From positions 1 through 31,214 of IMG/VR virus record IMGVR_UViG_3300032892_000006: a stretch of 31,214 bases of DNA. One strand, 5' to 3'. Below the pieces are notes generated by a model that was not told the DNA's origin, did not search any database, and saw nothing but the letters and a program-made list of their open reading frames with translations. Both the position numbers and the translations under genes were made by a program. Shown piece by piece: positions 1 through 7,765 of the stretch. The DNA is from a virus. Position 1 is the first letter of the stretch. Each line of letters opens with the position of its first letter.

Positions 1-2
1 CC

Positions 3-200
3 GGTCTCGTGCTCGCGGCTCAGTTCCCAACGACCGACGCCAACGGTGTGGCCATTCAGGAATTCGCGACTGACCTCGGTACCGTCGCAACCCTTTCGAC
101 GGCTGCTGTCGGCGTGTTCGTTACGCATGGCAACGCGACGCCGGGCACCAAGACCGCAGCCCAGACCTGGAACGCCACCGTCACCATCACCTGGACATAG
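3..200 (+). CDS. C-terminal part of a virion-associated protein (5' end outside window)
   Basis: The frame is open to the left edge of the window, so this is the tail of a longer gene; the GTG at 9 need not be the start. The visible 66 residues are rich in Ala, Thr and Val and end in a beta-strand-like run (TWNATVTITWT), as is common in decoration, tail or head-fibre proteins. The next gene begins 14 bases downstream after an AGGAG ribosome site, so the genes form one plus-strand unit. No family is recognised; the structural role is inferred from composition and from the neighbouring genes. Confidence 0.6.
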   Translation, partial: GLVLAAQFPTTDANGVAIQEFATDLGTVATLSTAAVGVFVTHGNATPGTKTAAQTWNATVTITWT

Positions 201-214
201 GAGCAGGAGCAACA

Positions 215-502
215 ATGGCAACTTTGACAGGTGCTAACATCGCGAGGGTGTACAGCAATGATGCGTCCGACCGTACCTGCCTATACCGCGTATCCAATGT
301 GACATATCAGGACACGGTAGACCTAGGTCCAGGCGGAGTTGCCACCGACTTCCAGGTGGTAAAGATGGCAGCATTCGTAGCGACTACCGCGAACCAGGTG
401 TACAACATACCGTGCGCGGTCAGCAACGGGACGGTTGTACAGATTCCTGCCGGCTTGAACAATGATGCCGGATACCTCCTGGTCTGGGGAGACACGGACT
501 AA
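215..502 (+). CDS. Hypothetical phage structural protein, 95 aa
   Basis: The ATG at 215 follows AGGAGCAGGAG with good spacing. The protein is small, acidic to neutral, without membrane segments or Cys motifs, and looks beta-rich (YRVSNVTYQDTVDL, then FQVVKMAAFVATT). Its stop codon overlaps the next start by one base (TAATG), so the two are probably translationally coupled. Position inside a plus-strand block of virion-type proteins suggests a minor tail or decoration role; no specific family is recognised. Confidence 0.65.
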   Translation: MATLTGANIARVYSNDASDRTCLYRVSNVTYQDTVDLGPGGVATDFQVVKMAAFVATTANQVYNIPCAVSNGTVVQIPAGLNNDAGYLLVWGDTD

Positions 503-1089
503 TGGCTCAGCAAAACTGGGTGAACCTGCTTAACTACGGGGTACCCTGGCAGACAACCCAGGGTACCCAGCTGGCTACGTCTGCCACAACCGCGACGATT
601 AGCCCACAGGCAGCCGGTCCGCAGGACTTCGTCTTGCCGGCGCAGGCGAATGGCCTTCAGTGGTATCCCGGTATGGCGCTGAAGATTGACGCGCGCGGTA
701 CGTACGGCTCGGCTGGCTCAGCCTCCAACCTGACCGTGTGGCTGGCGGTTGGTGTCTCGGGCACGCTCGCGACCGCGCTGTGCACCACGGCCGCCTTCGC
801 GCTCGGTACCGGCACGCTGAGCCCGATGTCCTGGGAGCTAAGCTGCAAGCTGGCCTGTACTGCCCTTGGCTCAACGGGCAATACGCTCGTGTCTGAAGGC
901 AAGTGGATAGGTGGCACTGTGGTGTCGCCGACCGTGGCAGCGTCTGGTGCTGGTGTATGGCCGATGCCCTGGCTTGCCACTGCCTTCAATACCTACACTG
1001 CCGCGACGGCGATCGGCCTCCGGGCAAGCCTTTCGACCGCATACGGGAACATTCAGTGCGACCAGTTTGAGATATACCAGGTATGCTGA
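502..1089 (+). CDS. Hypothetical phage structural protein, 195 aa
   Basis: This begins at the ATG overlapping the previous stop (TAATG). The composition is rich in Ala, Thr, Gly and Ser, with alternating hydrophobic stretches such as LTVWLAVGVSGTLATAL and a Trp-containing segment WYPGMALKIDARG, typical of beta-sandwich tail or spike proteins. Two Cys lie in the middle (SCKLACTAL) and two more near the end (around residues 187 and 195). No catalytic motif is visible. It is probably a virion protein (receptor-binding or decoration), based on position before a very large repeat protein. Confidence 0.65.
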   Translation: MAQQNWVNLLNYGVPWQTTQGTQLATSATTATISPQAAGPQDFVLPAQANGLQWYPGMALKIDARGTYGSAGSASNLTVWLAVGVSGTLATALCTTAAFALGTGTLSPMSWELSCKLACTALGSTGNTLVSEGKWIGGTVVSPTVAASGAGVWPMPWLATAFNTYTAATAIGLRASLSTAYGNIQCDQFEIYQVC

Positions 1090-1185
1090 ATGCCTCCGTC
1101 CGGGACCGGGCCGGAACCGGAACTGGGCTCGGTACCGGGACACATTGATGCGGGCGGCGGTGACTGGTGGCCATTGTATCCCTAG
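1090..1185 (+). CDS. Possible 31-aa Pro/Gly-rich peptide
   Basis: An ATG immediately follows the TGA of the preceding gene (TGAATG) and opens a 31-codon frame, rich in Pro, Gly and Glu in its first half and ending in DWWPLYP. It overlaps the first 19 bases of the next gene. Translational coupling would explain why the next gene, which starts at GTG 1167 with only a weak ribosome site, can be expressed. There is no strong ribosome site of its own, so it may be only a coupling leader or chance. Confidence 0.3.
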   Translation: MPPSGTGPEPELGSVPGHIDAGGGDWWPLYP

Positions 1186-4100
1186 GAACACCTGCCGTAG
1201 CTCATGGCACAAGTGGTTCGGTAACAGGCACATGGCCAAATGGCACCCCAGGTAATGGCGACTTCGTTCTTGCGGCTGTTAGTTCGGGAGCTTCAACAAG
1301 TACGACGCCCATAGTTGAGGGTTCCGGTACTTGGAACCTACTCTGTATTTCGTGCTCGTCTACGCAGCCATGCTCTCAGGTAGCGTGGTTCTACAAGGTA
1401 GCAGGCGCTAGCGAGTCTGCACCTAGCTTTACCAGCACTCAATCCGGTACCGCTGGTGGTATGAGTGCTATACTCTTTGACTTCACGGGCGTAAACACCA
1501 GCGACCCTATTGATGTAATGGGGTTCAACGCCAATTTCTCGGCGGGTTCCGTTACAGGCTTGTCGGTGGTCACCAGCGGCAATGTTGCGTCATCGGGCGA
1601 ATATGCTCTATTCGCATCTTGCCATGAACGTGCCGCAGGTACCAATACTTGGACTGCCCCAACAAACTTTACGAACGTAGCCAACGACGGTGCAACCTCT
1701 ACTCGATCACACCTAGCTGTTGACTACTATTCCAATCCACCCAATGGTTCAACGCTTACCGCGTCAGGTTGGTCCTGGACTACTCACTCGTCTGCCTGGT
1801 ACTGCGCAGCTCTTATTGTTCTGAATCCGTCGGGCTCTGCATCTTCAACCTATGTTTATGCAGCACCCGGTGCTGGAGCATCATTCAGCGGCGACAGCGG
1901 TATTGCTCTTTCGGTAAAGGTTCTTACCGGTGGTATTGAGGCGGGCGGAAACAGCCTTGGCACCCAAGGCACTGCAATTGCAGAATCGCCCTTTACGCCA
2001 ACTTATAGCAATTCGTATCTTGTCTATGGCGCGGTGAACTACACGACCGATACGGCTTTCACAGCCCTCAGCAACACGACTCTTGACTTCAACTATCTGA
2101 ATACCGTTGTTCAGCAGCAATATGCGGGTGGTTATTTCAACGGTACCACTTCTGCGGGTGTGCAGATATCTGATATCGGTGTTTCAGCACCTTCGGGTGA
2201 TGCTTGTGCGTGGTGTATTTACGAAGTACAACCTTCGGGCGGCAGTAAGCCAGCGCTAGACGCTTCAACCCCCACAATTCAAGAAAACCCCAATACGGTT
2301 TGCGCGGTTACCCCGCGTTTTAGCCCGCCATCGGGATCTGTTCTTGTTGCAACAATTGTGGGTGATACCACAACAGCCGTCTCCAGTGTTACCGTTCAAG
2401 ACAACAACGGTCTGACGTGGACTAAGCGGGCTCTTGGTCAAGCGGCAGCCGATGGTTATGCGGCAATTTACACCGCTACTTATACAGGTCCGGCCATTGT
2501 TGGTCCGATTAACCCAATTCCGATTCCGCCTGGCTTCATGTCGCCAATGGCATGGCAAGACCGGGCCGGTCCGTACCAGTCGACAATAGACATTGAGTCT
2601 CTGACGCTCACCGACGCAGGCATAGGTACCGACACGCTCGGTATATCCTTGGGTGCTGCGCCGGTTGATGTGCCGCTTACAGATTCTGGTACTGGCACCG
2701 ATGCCCTAGGCATCACCGGCAAGGTTGCGCTCGGTGAGACTGGCGCCGGAGCAGTTAATCTGTTCGTGCCCGCGTTTGCTGTTGCCGGGGCCGGTACGGT
2801 GACGCTCACATCGACAGCCTCTATCTCGCTGTCGGTTACTGGGGCCGGTACGGTTTCGCTGTTCGTGCCCGCGTTTACTGTCTCGGGAACCGGGACTGCC
2901 GCCCTAGGCATAAAGTCGTCTGTTCCGCTGGCTGAGACTGGCACAGGCACAGTTAAGCTGTTCGTACCGGCCTTTGCGGTTACTGGGGCTGGCTCTGTCG
3001 TACTTACCACGACGGCCTCCATAGCTCTGTCGGTAACGGGTGCTGGTGCCGTATCGCTATTCATCCCTGCATTTGCCGTTGGCGGAGCAGGCAGTGATTC
3101 GCTCGGAATAAAGTCTTCGGTACCGCTGGCGATTGCCGGTTCAGGCACAACTGCTCTGTTCGTTCCTGCGTTTGCTGTTGCAGGAACAGGCACGGTCACC
3201 CTTACTACAACGGCCTCTATTGCGCTAGCTGTTACGGGCGTTGGCGCTGTTACGCTGTTCGTTCCGGCGTTCGCTGTCAGCGGAGCAGGCACGGTAACGC
3301 TCGGCATCGCCTCGTCCGTGTCGTTTACTGGTACAGGGGTCGGTAGCGACACGCTCGCAGTAAGCATTCTGACTATTGTGCCGGTAGCACTGTCGGTTAC
3401 CGGCTCCGGAACCACAGCGCTGTTTGTCCCTGCGTTCCTGGTTACGGGTGCTGGTACGGTTGCGCTCAGTGCGCCGGGCTTCCTGGTTACCGGCTCGGGC
3501 ACGGTCACGCTTACTTGTACGCTGGCCGGGCTGGCTGTCTCGCTACCAGACACCGGAGCCGGGACACCGGCGTTGTACGTGTCGCCCGCGCTCACGGTCT
3601 CCGGGGCCGGGACCGACGCGCTAGGCACGGTCGCCGGCGTGGCCGTGAGCGACACAGGGGCCGGAACGGCGACGTACTGGCCCGGTACTAGGCTCACGGC
3701 CTCCGGGGCCGGTAGCGACGCGCTCCTTGTCGCGCGGGCCGCACCGCTCGCGGAGGCCGGTAGCGGCCTAGACACGCTCGGCGTCCAGATATCTGTGGCG
3801 GTACCGCTGACCGACGCCGGGCACGGTCTAGCCACGCTCGTAATCACAGCCTTCACGGTCATCGGGCTGCCAGAGGCCGGATCCGGGACCGATGCGCTAC
3901 TTGTGTCGCCTGGGCTCGCGGTCTCCGGGCAAGGTAGCGACACGCTCCGTATTACCGCGCGCCTAGCCGTCAGCGAGACGGGGCACGGCCTAGCCACACT
4001 CAGCCTAACCCAGCCGACCGGCCTGGCCGAGGTAGGCTCCGGTAGCGACTCGCTAACAGTTGGCCTTACGGTGCCGCTGGGCGAGATCGGAGCCGGGACC

Positions 4101-4394
4101 GATGAGATTGGGTTTGTGTTCGTTGGTGGTGGCGGAGGCGGCTGGGGTCCTATCCCGGCCGAATTCAAGACCACCGGGCAAGGTGACGATACATTCTCTG
4201 TTCCTGGATTCCCTGGCCAGGTAACAATCACAAACAGGGTAGCAAATCCTGTAACGATTGGGCAACAGGCCGGACAGGTATCAGTTCAGAATGTGCCGGC
4301 TCCAGGACCCAGAGTATTCTTGACCCAGCTAGCCGGGGCAGTAACAATATCGAATCGTCCAGCGGATCAAGTACAGGTGGAGAATTGGTCGTGA
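1167..4394 (+). CDS. Giant repeat-containing virion protein (tail fibre or spike candidate), 1075 aa
   Basis: The start is GTG at 1167; an in-frame stop lies just upstream at 1161, so the start cannot be much earlier. Residues 1 to about 350 contain Gly/Ser/Thr-rich beta-sandwich-like segments typical of phage spike or lectin-like domains. Residues about 475-985 are about 30 imperfect repeats of ~17 residues built on a GxG(T/S) core, often in forms such as VTGAGTVSLFVPAF and ETGTGTVKLFVPAF. A poly-Gly hinge (around 990) leads to a C-terminal part with three similar NRVANPVTI-type strands. The regular repeat suggests an extended fibre or beta-solenoid. Catalytic motifs are not seen. A host-binding fibre is the best guess from position after virion genes and before membrane/lysis genes. 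Confidence 0.75.
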   Translation: MAIVSLGTPAVAHGTSGSVTGTWPNGTPGNGDFVLAAVSSGASTSTTPIVEGSGTWNLLCISCSSTQPCSQVAWFYKVAGASESAPSFTSTQSGTAGGMSAILFDFTGVNTSDPIDVMGFNANFSAGSVTGLSVVTSGNVASSGEYALFASCHERAAGTNTWTAPTNFTNVANDGATSTRSHLAVDYYSNPPNGSTLTASGWSWTTHSSAWYCAALIVLNPSGSASSTYVYAAPGAGASFSGDSGIALSVKVLTGGIEAGGNSLGTQGTAIAESPFTPTYSNSYLVYGAVNYTTDTAFTALSNTTLDFNYLNTVVQQQYAGGYFNGTTSAGVQISDIGVSAPSGDACAWCIYEVQPSGGSKPALDASTPTIQENPNTVCAVTPRFSPPSGSVLVATIVGDTTTAVSSVTVQDNNGLTWTKRALGQAAADGYAAIYTATYTGPAIVGPINPIPIPPGFMSPMAWQDRAGPYQSTIDIESLTLTDAGIGTDTLGISLGAAPVDVPLTDSGTGTDALGITGKVALGETGAGAVNLFVPAFAVAGAGTVTLTSTASISLSVTGAGTVSLFVPAFTVSGTGTAALGIKSSVPLAETGTGTVKLFVPAFAVTGAGSVVLTTTASIALSVTGAGAVSLFIPAFAVGGAGSDSLGIKSSVPLAIAGSGTTALFVPAFAVAGTGTVTLTTTASIALAVTGVGAVTLFVPAFAVSGAGTVTLGIASSVSFTGTGVGSDTLAVSILTIVPVALSVTGSGTTALFVPAFLVTGAGTVALSAPGFLVTGSGTVTLTCTLAGLAVSLPDTGAGTPALYVSPALTVSGAGTDALGTVAGVAVSDTGAGTATYWPGTRLTASGAGSDALLVARAAPLAEAGSGLDTLGVQISVAVPLTDAGHGLATLVITAFTVIGLPEAGSGTDALLVSPGLAVSGQGSDTLRITARLAVSETGHGLATLSLTQPTGLAEVGSGSDSLTVGLTVPLGEIGAGTDEIGFVFVGGGGGGWGPIPAEFKTTGQGDDTFSVPGFPGQVTITNRVANPVTIGQQAGQVSVQNVPAPGPRVFLTQLAGAVTISNRPADQVQVENWS
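2586..4190 (+). repeat. Coding tandem repeats, ~17-residue GxG(T/S) units
   Basis: About 30 degenerate copies of a ~51-base unit lie inside the giant structural gene. In the first half, units alternate between forms ending LFVPAF and forms ending LTTTASI or LGIKSS, so the higher-order period is two or more units. In the second half (from about 3540) the DNA becomes richer in GC and the units change to forms such as DTGAGTPALYV and EAGSGTDALLV, suggesting two rounds of repeat expansion. Confidence 0.75.
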
Positions 4395-4678
4395 ACGTTT
4401 ACGTAAGTGGAACTCGTGTGCGCTCTGAAGCCCAATTTGTGGATGCCAGCGGGGCAGCCGCAGATCCGGATGTAACTACATTCACGTACCGGCCTGGAAC
4501 TGATGCACCTACTACGGTGGCACCAACGAAAGACTCAACAGGAGTGTACCATTACGACATTGACACCTCCGGGTTTGCCGGGCCCGACCTCCTGCTGTAT
4601 GCCTGCCAGTGGGAAGGTACTGGCGCAGTACAGGTTATCGGAGACGACTACTTTCAGGTGAAGCCACCTGCCTTGTAG
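4391..4678 (+). CDS. Small structural protein, 95 aa
   Basis: The chosen start is GTG 4391, which overlaps the previous stop (GTGA) and sits about 8 bases after GGTGGAG; an in-frame TTG at 4385 is possible but too close to that ribosome site. The sequence has an Ig-like or beta-sandwich look: VYVSGTRVRSEAQFVDASG, then VYHYDIDTS and a C-terminal WEGTGAVQVIGDDYFQVK. Such small beta proteins commonly follow fibre genes in actinophages. The precise role is not recognised. Confidence 0.65.
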   Translation: MNVYVSGTRVRSEAQFVDASGAAADPDVTTFTYRPGTDAPTTVAPTKDSTGVYHYDIDTSGFAGPDLLLYACQWEGTGAVQVIGDDYFQVKPPAL

Positions 4679-4685
4679 GAGTACG

Positions 4686-5066
4686 ATGTGTAGGACCTTA
4701 AAACGGTACGGTAGGCGGTTGTTATACCGGGCCGGACGCCGGGGAATCGCCCTGGCAATATTCACGGCAACATTCGCGACATATGGGATAGGTCTGGTGC
4801 TCGGCTACAAGCCAACTGTACTACAGGCATTGCACCTACGGATATGGATCTTTGGATGGATGTGGATTGCGGTAGCGATGATCTGCTTTACAGGGATATT
4901 CGCCACCAACGATAAATGGCACTTCGCGCTTGCAGTCTTTGCTATGGCAGGATGGGCCCTGCTGCTGGTCATTTACTGGCAGGGCGCATACGGCTGGGCG
5001 TCTGCCGTGTCGTGGATGACTCCGTGTTTGCTTGCCGTGCTGATTTCAAGCTGGCCTGAATTTTAG
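4686..5066 (+). CDS. Multi-pass membrane protein, 126 aa (paralogue of 5078-5545)
   Basis: The ATG follows AGGAG. A basic N-terminus (CRTLKRYGRRLLYRAGRR) is followed by about four hydrophobic segments: residues 20-40, 52-72, 80-98 and 106-122. The end (WMTPCLLAVLISSWPEF) aligns with the end of the next protein (YSGIAAGIFMISAWPDP), and the HFALAV segment aligns with its QFALAV segment, so the two genes are a tandem duplication. Location next to lysis genes makes a holin-like or membrane-remodelling role possible, but this is positional inference. Confidence 0.7.
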   Translation: MCRTLKRYGRRLLYRAGRRGIALAIFTATFATYGIGLVLGYKPTVLQALHLRIWIFGWMWIAVAMICFTGIFATNDKWHFALAVFAMAGWALLLVIYWQGAYGWASAVSWMTPCLLAVLISSWPEF

Positions 5067-5077
5067 ATAGGTGGACG

Positions 5078-5545
5078 ATGAGACTGCACCGGATATTCCG
5101 CTGGGCGCAGCTCCGCGCGCGATTCCGGTCAACATTCTTGTTCATCATAGGTATCACCGAGCTGCCATACGGCATTGCGTTGTGGCTCGGGTCCGTAGCG
5201 AAACAGCCGCTACATTGGTGGCCCGGTTATGCCAGTGAGGTCCTTGGCCTGCCGCTTACCTTCTGGGCATGGGCATGGATGATTGTAGGAACATTTCTAC
5301 TTGCTACATGCTGGCTGCACAATGACCGTCTACAATTCGCACTTGCTGTGGCGCTGAATGTGGCCTGGGCCGGGGCAGTCATACAGCACGCAATAACTGG
5401 GCCGAGTGAGTCCGGGGCATGGGGACCGGCTTCTATCTACTCAGGGATCGCAGCTGGAATTTTTATGATCTCTGCATGGCCTGATCCTGTACCTCCGCCG
5501 AACGGCCCACTCGGGCCGTTCAAGGAGGAGGAGGAGGAGGAGTGA
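5078..5545 (+). CDS. Multi-pass membrane protein with Pro-rich and poly-Glu tail, 155 aa
   Basis: The ATG at 5078 lies 11 bases after the preceding gene. Four hydrophobic segments follow a basic amphipathic N-terminus, matching the layout of the upstream paralogue, but a cytoplasm-like C-terminal tail is added: PVPPPNGPLGPFK then six Glu. The Glu codons (GAG repeats) double as a repeated Shine-Dalgarno sequence for the next gene, whose GTG overlaps this stop. Function is unknown; holin or superinfection-exclusion roles are possible from the membrane topology. Confidence 0.7.
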   Translation: MRLHRIFRWAQLRARFRSTFLFIIGITELPYGIALWLGSVAKQPLHWWPGYASEVLGLPLTFWAWAWMIVGTFLLATCWLHNDRLQFALAVALNVAWAGAVIQHAITGPSESGAWGPASIYSGIAAGIFMISAWPDPVPPPNGPLGPFKEEEEEE

Positions 5546-5889
5546 GCGCGCCATGGGAGCCGATTCTAATTGGCGCAACTAGCCTACTGGTATCGGGGAT
5601 GTCATTCATCTATGCCTCACGTGCCCAGCTGGAGAACCGTAGGGCAGAGGAGGCACGTACCAGCAAGCAACTAGATGCAGCTAGGCAGGCAGTTGATGCC
5701 GCCGCATACGAAAGAGCCAAGAATTTGTATGAAGCAGCGATCGCGAATATGGAGCGGCAGAATGCGAGCCTACGCGATGAGGTAGAACAGCTTAGCAGGG
5801 AGAACGCCGAGCTACGTCGCAAGGTAGCTGTCCTGGAGCACAGGCTAGATCAGCTGGAGGCAATCCAAGAACAGAAACGAGAAGGATAG
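5542..5889 (+). CDS. Membrane-anchored coiled-coil protein, 115 aa
   Basis: The start is GTG 5542 overlapping the previous stop (GTGA), preceded by an exceptional GGAGGAGGAGGAGGAG stretch. Residues 8-26 (ILIGATSLLVSGMSFIYAS) form one membrane segment. Residues 30-112 are an uninterrupted charged helix with heptad pattern (LRDEVEQLSRENAELRRKVAVLEHRL), a clear coiled coil. One-pass membrane plus long coiled coil at the end of the structural block and beside lysin genes resembles small actinophage lysis accessory proteins. It could equally be a membrane scaffold; the sequence does not decide. Confidence 0.7.
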   Translation: MSAPWEPILIGATSLLVSGMSFIYASRAQLENRRAEEARTSKQLDAARQAVDAAAYERAKNLYEAAIANMERQNASLRDEVEQLSRENAELRRKVAVLEHRLDQLEAIQEQKREG

Positions 5890-5934
5890 CTACGTCGCGG
5901 GCCTGGAGTTATACTTGGGCTGGAGCTACAGTTA

Positions 5935-6044
5935 ATGCCTGCCGGAAGGAGGCGAGGACTTATGCGGCGCTGTCAGTAATGGCGCCTGTTGAAGCGCCTG
6001 TTGTCTGTCTTGCGCGTGTTGGTGCCGGGCCTGGGGCTGGCTAG
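5935..6044 (+). other. Two overlapping mini-ORFs with a strong ribosome site
   Basis: An ATG at 5935 opens a 14-codon Arg-rich frame (MPAGRRRGLMRRCQ). Within it, GGAAGGAGGCGAG precedes an in-frame ATG at 5962. Its stop (TAA 5977-5979) overlaps the ATG of a second frame of 21 residues that ends at TAG 6042-6044, inside the loop of the 6022-6063 hairpin. The ribosome site is as strong as those of real genes in this window, but the peptides are so short that coding is unproven. Confidence 0.25.
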
Positions 6045-6063
6045 CTCCTCCTAGGCCCGGCAC
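6022..6063. terminator. Bidirectional terminator between convergent units
   Basis: GTGCCGGGCCT (6022-6032) pairs perfectly with AGGCCCGGCAC (6053-6063), and the stem extends inward by four more pairs including two G-U. On the plus strand it is followed by TTTGCTATCT. It lies 133 bases past the last plus-strand gene and 5 bases past the stop of the minus-strand lysin, exactly where both transcripts should end. Confidence 0.75.
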
Positions 6064-6067
6064 TTTG

Positions 6068-6514
6068 CTATCTAAGAGTATAGAAAGCAGTAGGATGCCA
6101 GCCCGCGCTCCAGTGGTGATAACCGACCTGGGTTCCGGATTCAAGCGCGCCGAATGTTGTTCCTGGCCAGGCATACAGCTCGACATGGCCGGTTCCGAAG
6201 AATGCCAGATCGCCGGCATGCGGTGTTGTAGTGGGCGTCAGAACCGGACTCGCGAGCATGGCATAAGTGTCACGGCCAATGTCGACTCCCTGGTGTAGGT
6301 ATGCCTCATAGACCAGCCCGGAGCAGTCATAGCCTGGGCCTGTGCCTCCGTACAGATACCAGGCTCCTTGCTGGCTCAGCGCCCAGTCATAAGCGCCAGT
6401 GACGACGCTAGCGCTGTGCTCGGCTGCGTATGCCTCGCCCGGAGCCGGCCAGGAGGAGAACCCCAGCACCAGCAGTCCGGCGAACAGCATGCCGATTACG
6501 AACTTCTTCATCAT
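6068..6514 (-). CDS. Secreted NlpC/P60-type peptidoglycan hydrolase, 148 aa
   Basis: Likely a peptidoglycan endopeptidase. The NlpC/P60 core is visible: YLYGGTGPGYDCSGLVYEAY contains the nucleophile Cys (C64) and GHVELYAW supplies the His (H110). Residues 1-30 form a Sec signal peptide (basic MMKK, hydrophobic core, AYA-A cleavage site). The start is the ATG at 6514, which overlaps the stop of the upstream lysin gene (ATGA); a further upstream in-frame ATG at 6541 would give an unlikely N-terminus before the signal. It is a minimal catalytic domain with no binding domain, which the partner lysin's LysM may supply. Confidence 0.85.
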   Translation of the reverse strand: MMKKFVIGMLFAGLLVLGFSSWPAPGEAYAAEHSASVVTGAYDWALSQQGAWYLYGGTGPGYDCSGLVYEAYLHQGVDIGRDTYAMLASPVLTPTTTPHAGDLAFFGTGHVELYAWPGTTFGALESGTQVGYHHWSAGWHPTAFYTLR

Positions 6515-7197
6515 ACCCCGCAATCTGGTGCAGTAGTCCATGGCTCCCAGTTCGTACCGCCATGGCTTAGCCAGACCGCAGCCCGCGCGTTACCAAGTGG
6601 GTCGTAGGTCGCGTCTCCGTTGACCGGATTGATTTGCCAGTATCCCTCTTCCCCGACGGAGCCAGTAGCGTACTGATTCCCGCCAGATTCGTGCTCGGCT
6701 ATGCATGCGGCGGTGGGTGCCGCCATAGCGCTGCCACCTGCCGATTCCCACAGTGCCTCCAGACCTGAGTAGCTAAGGCTGCCTCCTAGCCCAGAGTGCG
6801 GGACCATTGCCGCTCCTACTTCCTTGTAATGGCGGGGTGGAGGAGGGGCTGGATCCGTCGCGGTAAACGGCTGGGCAGGATCAGCAGTGGATGGGATGGT
6901 GAGTACCTGTCCTACTAAGATCAGGTTCGGATTGCTGATCTTGCCACGATTCGCGTTGTAGATTGTAGACCACGAGAATGCATTGCCGTAATACCTACCG
7001 GCGAGTGCGCTCAGGGTATCGCCCGGAGCTACGACATGAAACGTGCTTATTGTAGCGGCCGTGAATGTGGCCTGGGTGGTTGCCTCTAAGCTGACCGTCT
7101 GTGCTACCTGTGCTGAACTTGCATCTGCATCAGGTGCCATGAATGTAAATACTACCGAGACTGCCCCCAGAATTGCCCCCGGAATTGCATGGTGCAT
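6511..7197 (-). CDS. LysM and lytic-transglycosylase lysin, 228 aa
   Basis: A predicted signal sequence or anchor occupies residues 1-27. A LysM peptidoglycan-binding domain follows at about 53-102 (YHVV-type start FHVVAPGDTLSALAGRYYG, ending NLILVGQVLTIP). After a Pro-rich linker (PAPPPPR) comes a lysozyme-like/transglycosylase domain at about 143-222: CIAEHESGGN with the catalytic Glu of the ESG motif (E170), then GYWQINPVNGDATYDPLGNARAAVWLS and GTNWEPWTT, as in Rpf/SLT-type actinobacterial enzymes. The ATG at 7197 follows AAAGGAAAGG. It is coupled to the NlpC/P60 gene by a 4-base overlap. It cleaves glycan strands of the host wall, presumably for lysis. Confidence 0.88.
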   Translation of the reverse strand: MHHAIPGAILGAVSVVFTFMAPDADASSAQVAQTVSLEATTQATFTAATISTFHVVAPGDTLSALAGRYYGNAFSWSTIYNANRGKISNPNLILVGQVLTIPSTADPAQPFTATDPAPPPPRHYKEVGAAMVPHSGLGGSLSYSGLEALWESAGGSAMAAPTAACIAEHESGGNQYATGSVGEEGYWQINPVNGDATYDPLGNARAAVWLSHGGTNWEPWTTAPDCGV

Positions 7198-7480
7198 TAG
7201 CCTTTCCTTTGTGCGGAGAATCTGCCGAAAAGGCAGCAGGCAATTTGCCTTCCGGGTGACGCTACTAGTGCATGGGCATCGGGCTAAACCACCGCAAAGG
7301 TTACCATTCCGTTACCTAACGGCTACCTTCGGCCGGGGATCCGCCGACTCCGTGTCCGCCGGCAAGGTCCGCGCACGCCACCGAGGCTGTCGAGGCGTCG
7401 CTGAACCGGGGTCCCCGGTATAAGGGCCTAGGGCTAGCGGCCTCGACCATTGTAGCGATTCTTGCGGAAGAGAAGAGCAG

Positions 7481-7523
7481 AAGGGGAGGCAGCGTAGCGA
7501 GCCCTGAAACGCTGCCTCCCCTT
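7481..7523 (-). terminator. 15-bp perfect stem-loop
   Basis: AAGGGGAGGCAGCGT (7481-7495) pairs perfectly with ACGCTGCCTCCCCTT (7509-7523) around a 13-base loop. On the minus strand the stem is followed by CTGCTCTTCTCTTCC, pyrimidine-rich but not a clean U-run. It could be a terminator, an RNA stabiliser or the end of a small RNA. Confidence 0.5.
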
Positions 7524-7671
7524 GCCGGTATCGCCCGGTCTGGCGCTCTGCGGCTCGTCGGGTGGGGCCTTATTCGACGCAGAGATTAGGCGCCAGCGTC
7601 ACCGTTCCTGCGCCAGGGACGAGTATAGCGGCGCACGACGACGGAAGCGGGGTATTCGAGAAAAGCGGAAG

Positions 7672-7699
7672 GGACGGCCTGCATGCAAACAGGCCGCCC
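7672..7699 (-). other. Stem-loop in the noncoding region
   Basis: CGGCCTG (7675-7681) pairs with CAGGCCG (7690-7696), extended by two outer G-C pairs across one mismatch; loop of 8. On the minus strand it is followed by TTCCGCTTTTC, so it may act as a second terminator or as part of a structured RNA. Confidence 0.4.
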
Positions 7700-7713
7700 C
7701 CAGCTGAAGAACA

Positions 7714-7734
7714 GAGAATACATCTGGTATTCTC
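7714..7734 (-). other. 8-bp stem-loop in the noncoding region
   Basis: GAGAATAC (7714-7721) pairs with GTATTCTC (7727-7734) around a 5-base loop. It lies between two other hairpins; minus-strand sequence after it is TGTTCTTC. Confidence 0.4.
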
Positions 7735-7765
7735 CCTCCAGCCTCTAATATATATCGATGGAAAA

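Noticed and set aside
2480-4231. A 583-codon frame on the minus strand opposite the giant structural gene
   Set aside because: It exists only because the repeat-rich plus-strand codons avoid certain triplets; its translation is a mirror of the repeats (Val/Pro/Ala/Ser), it has no ribosome site, and the plus-strand gene fits the operon.
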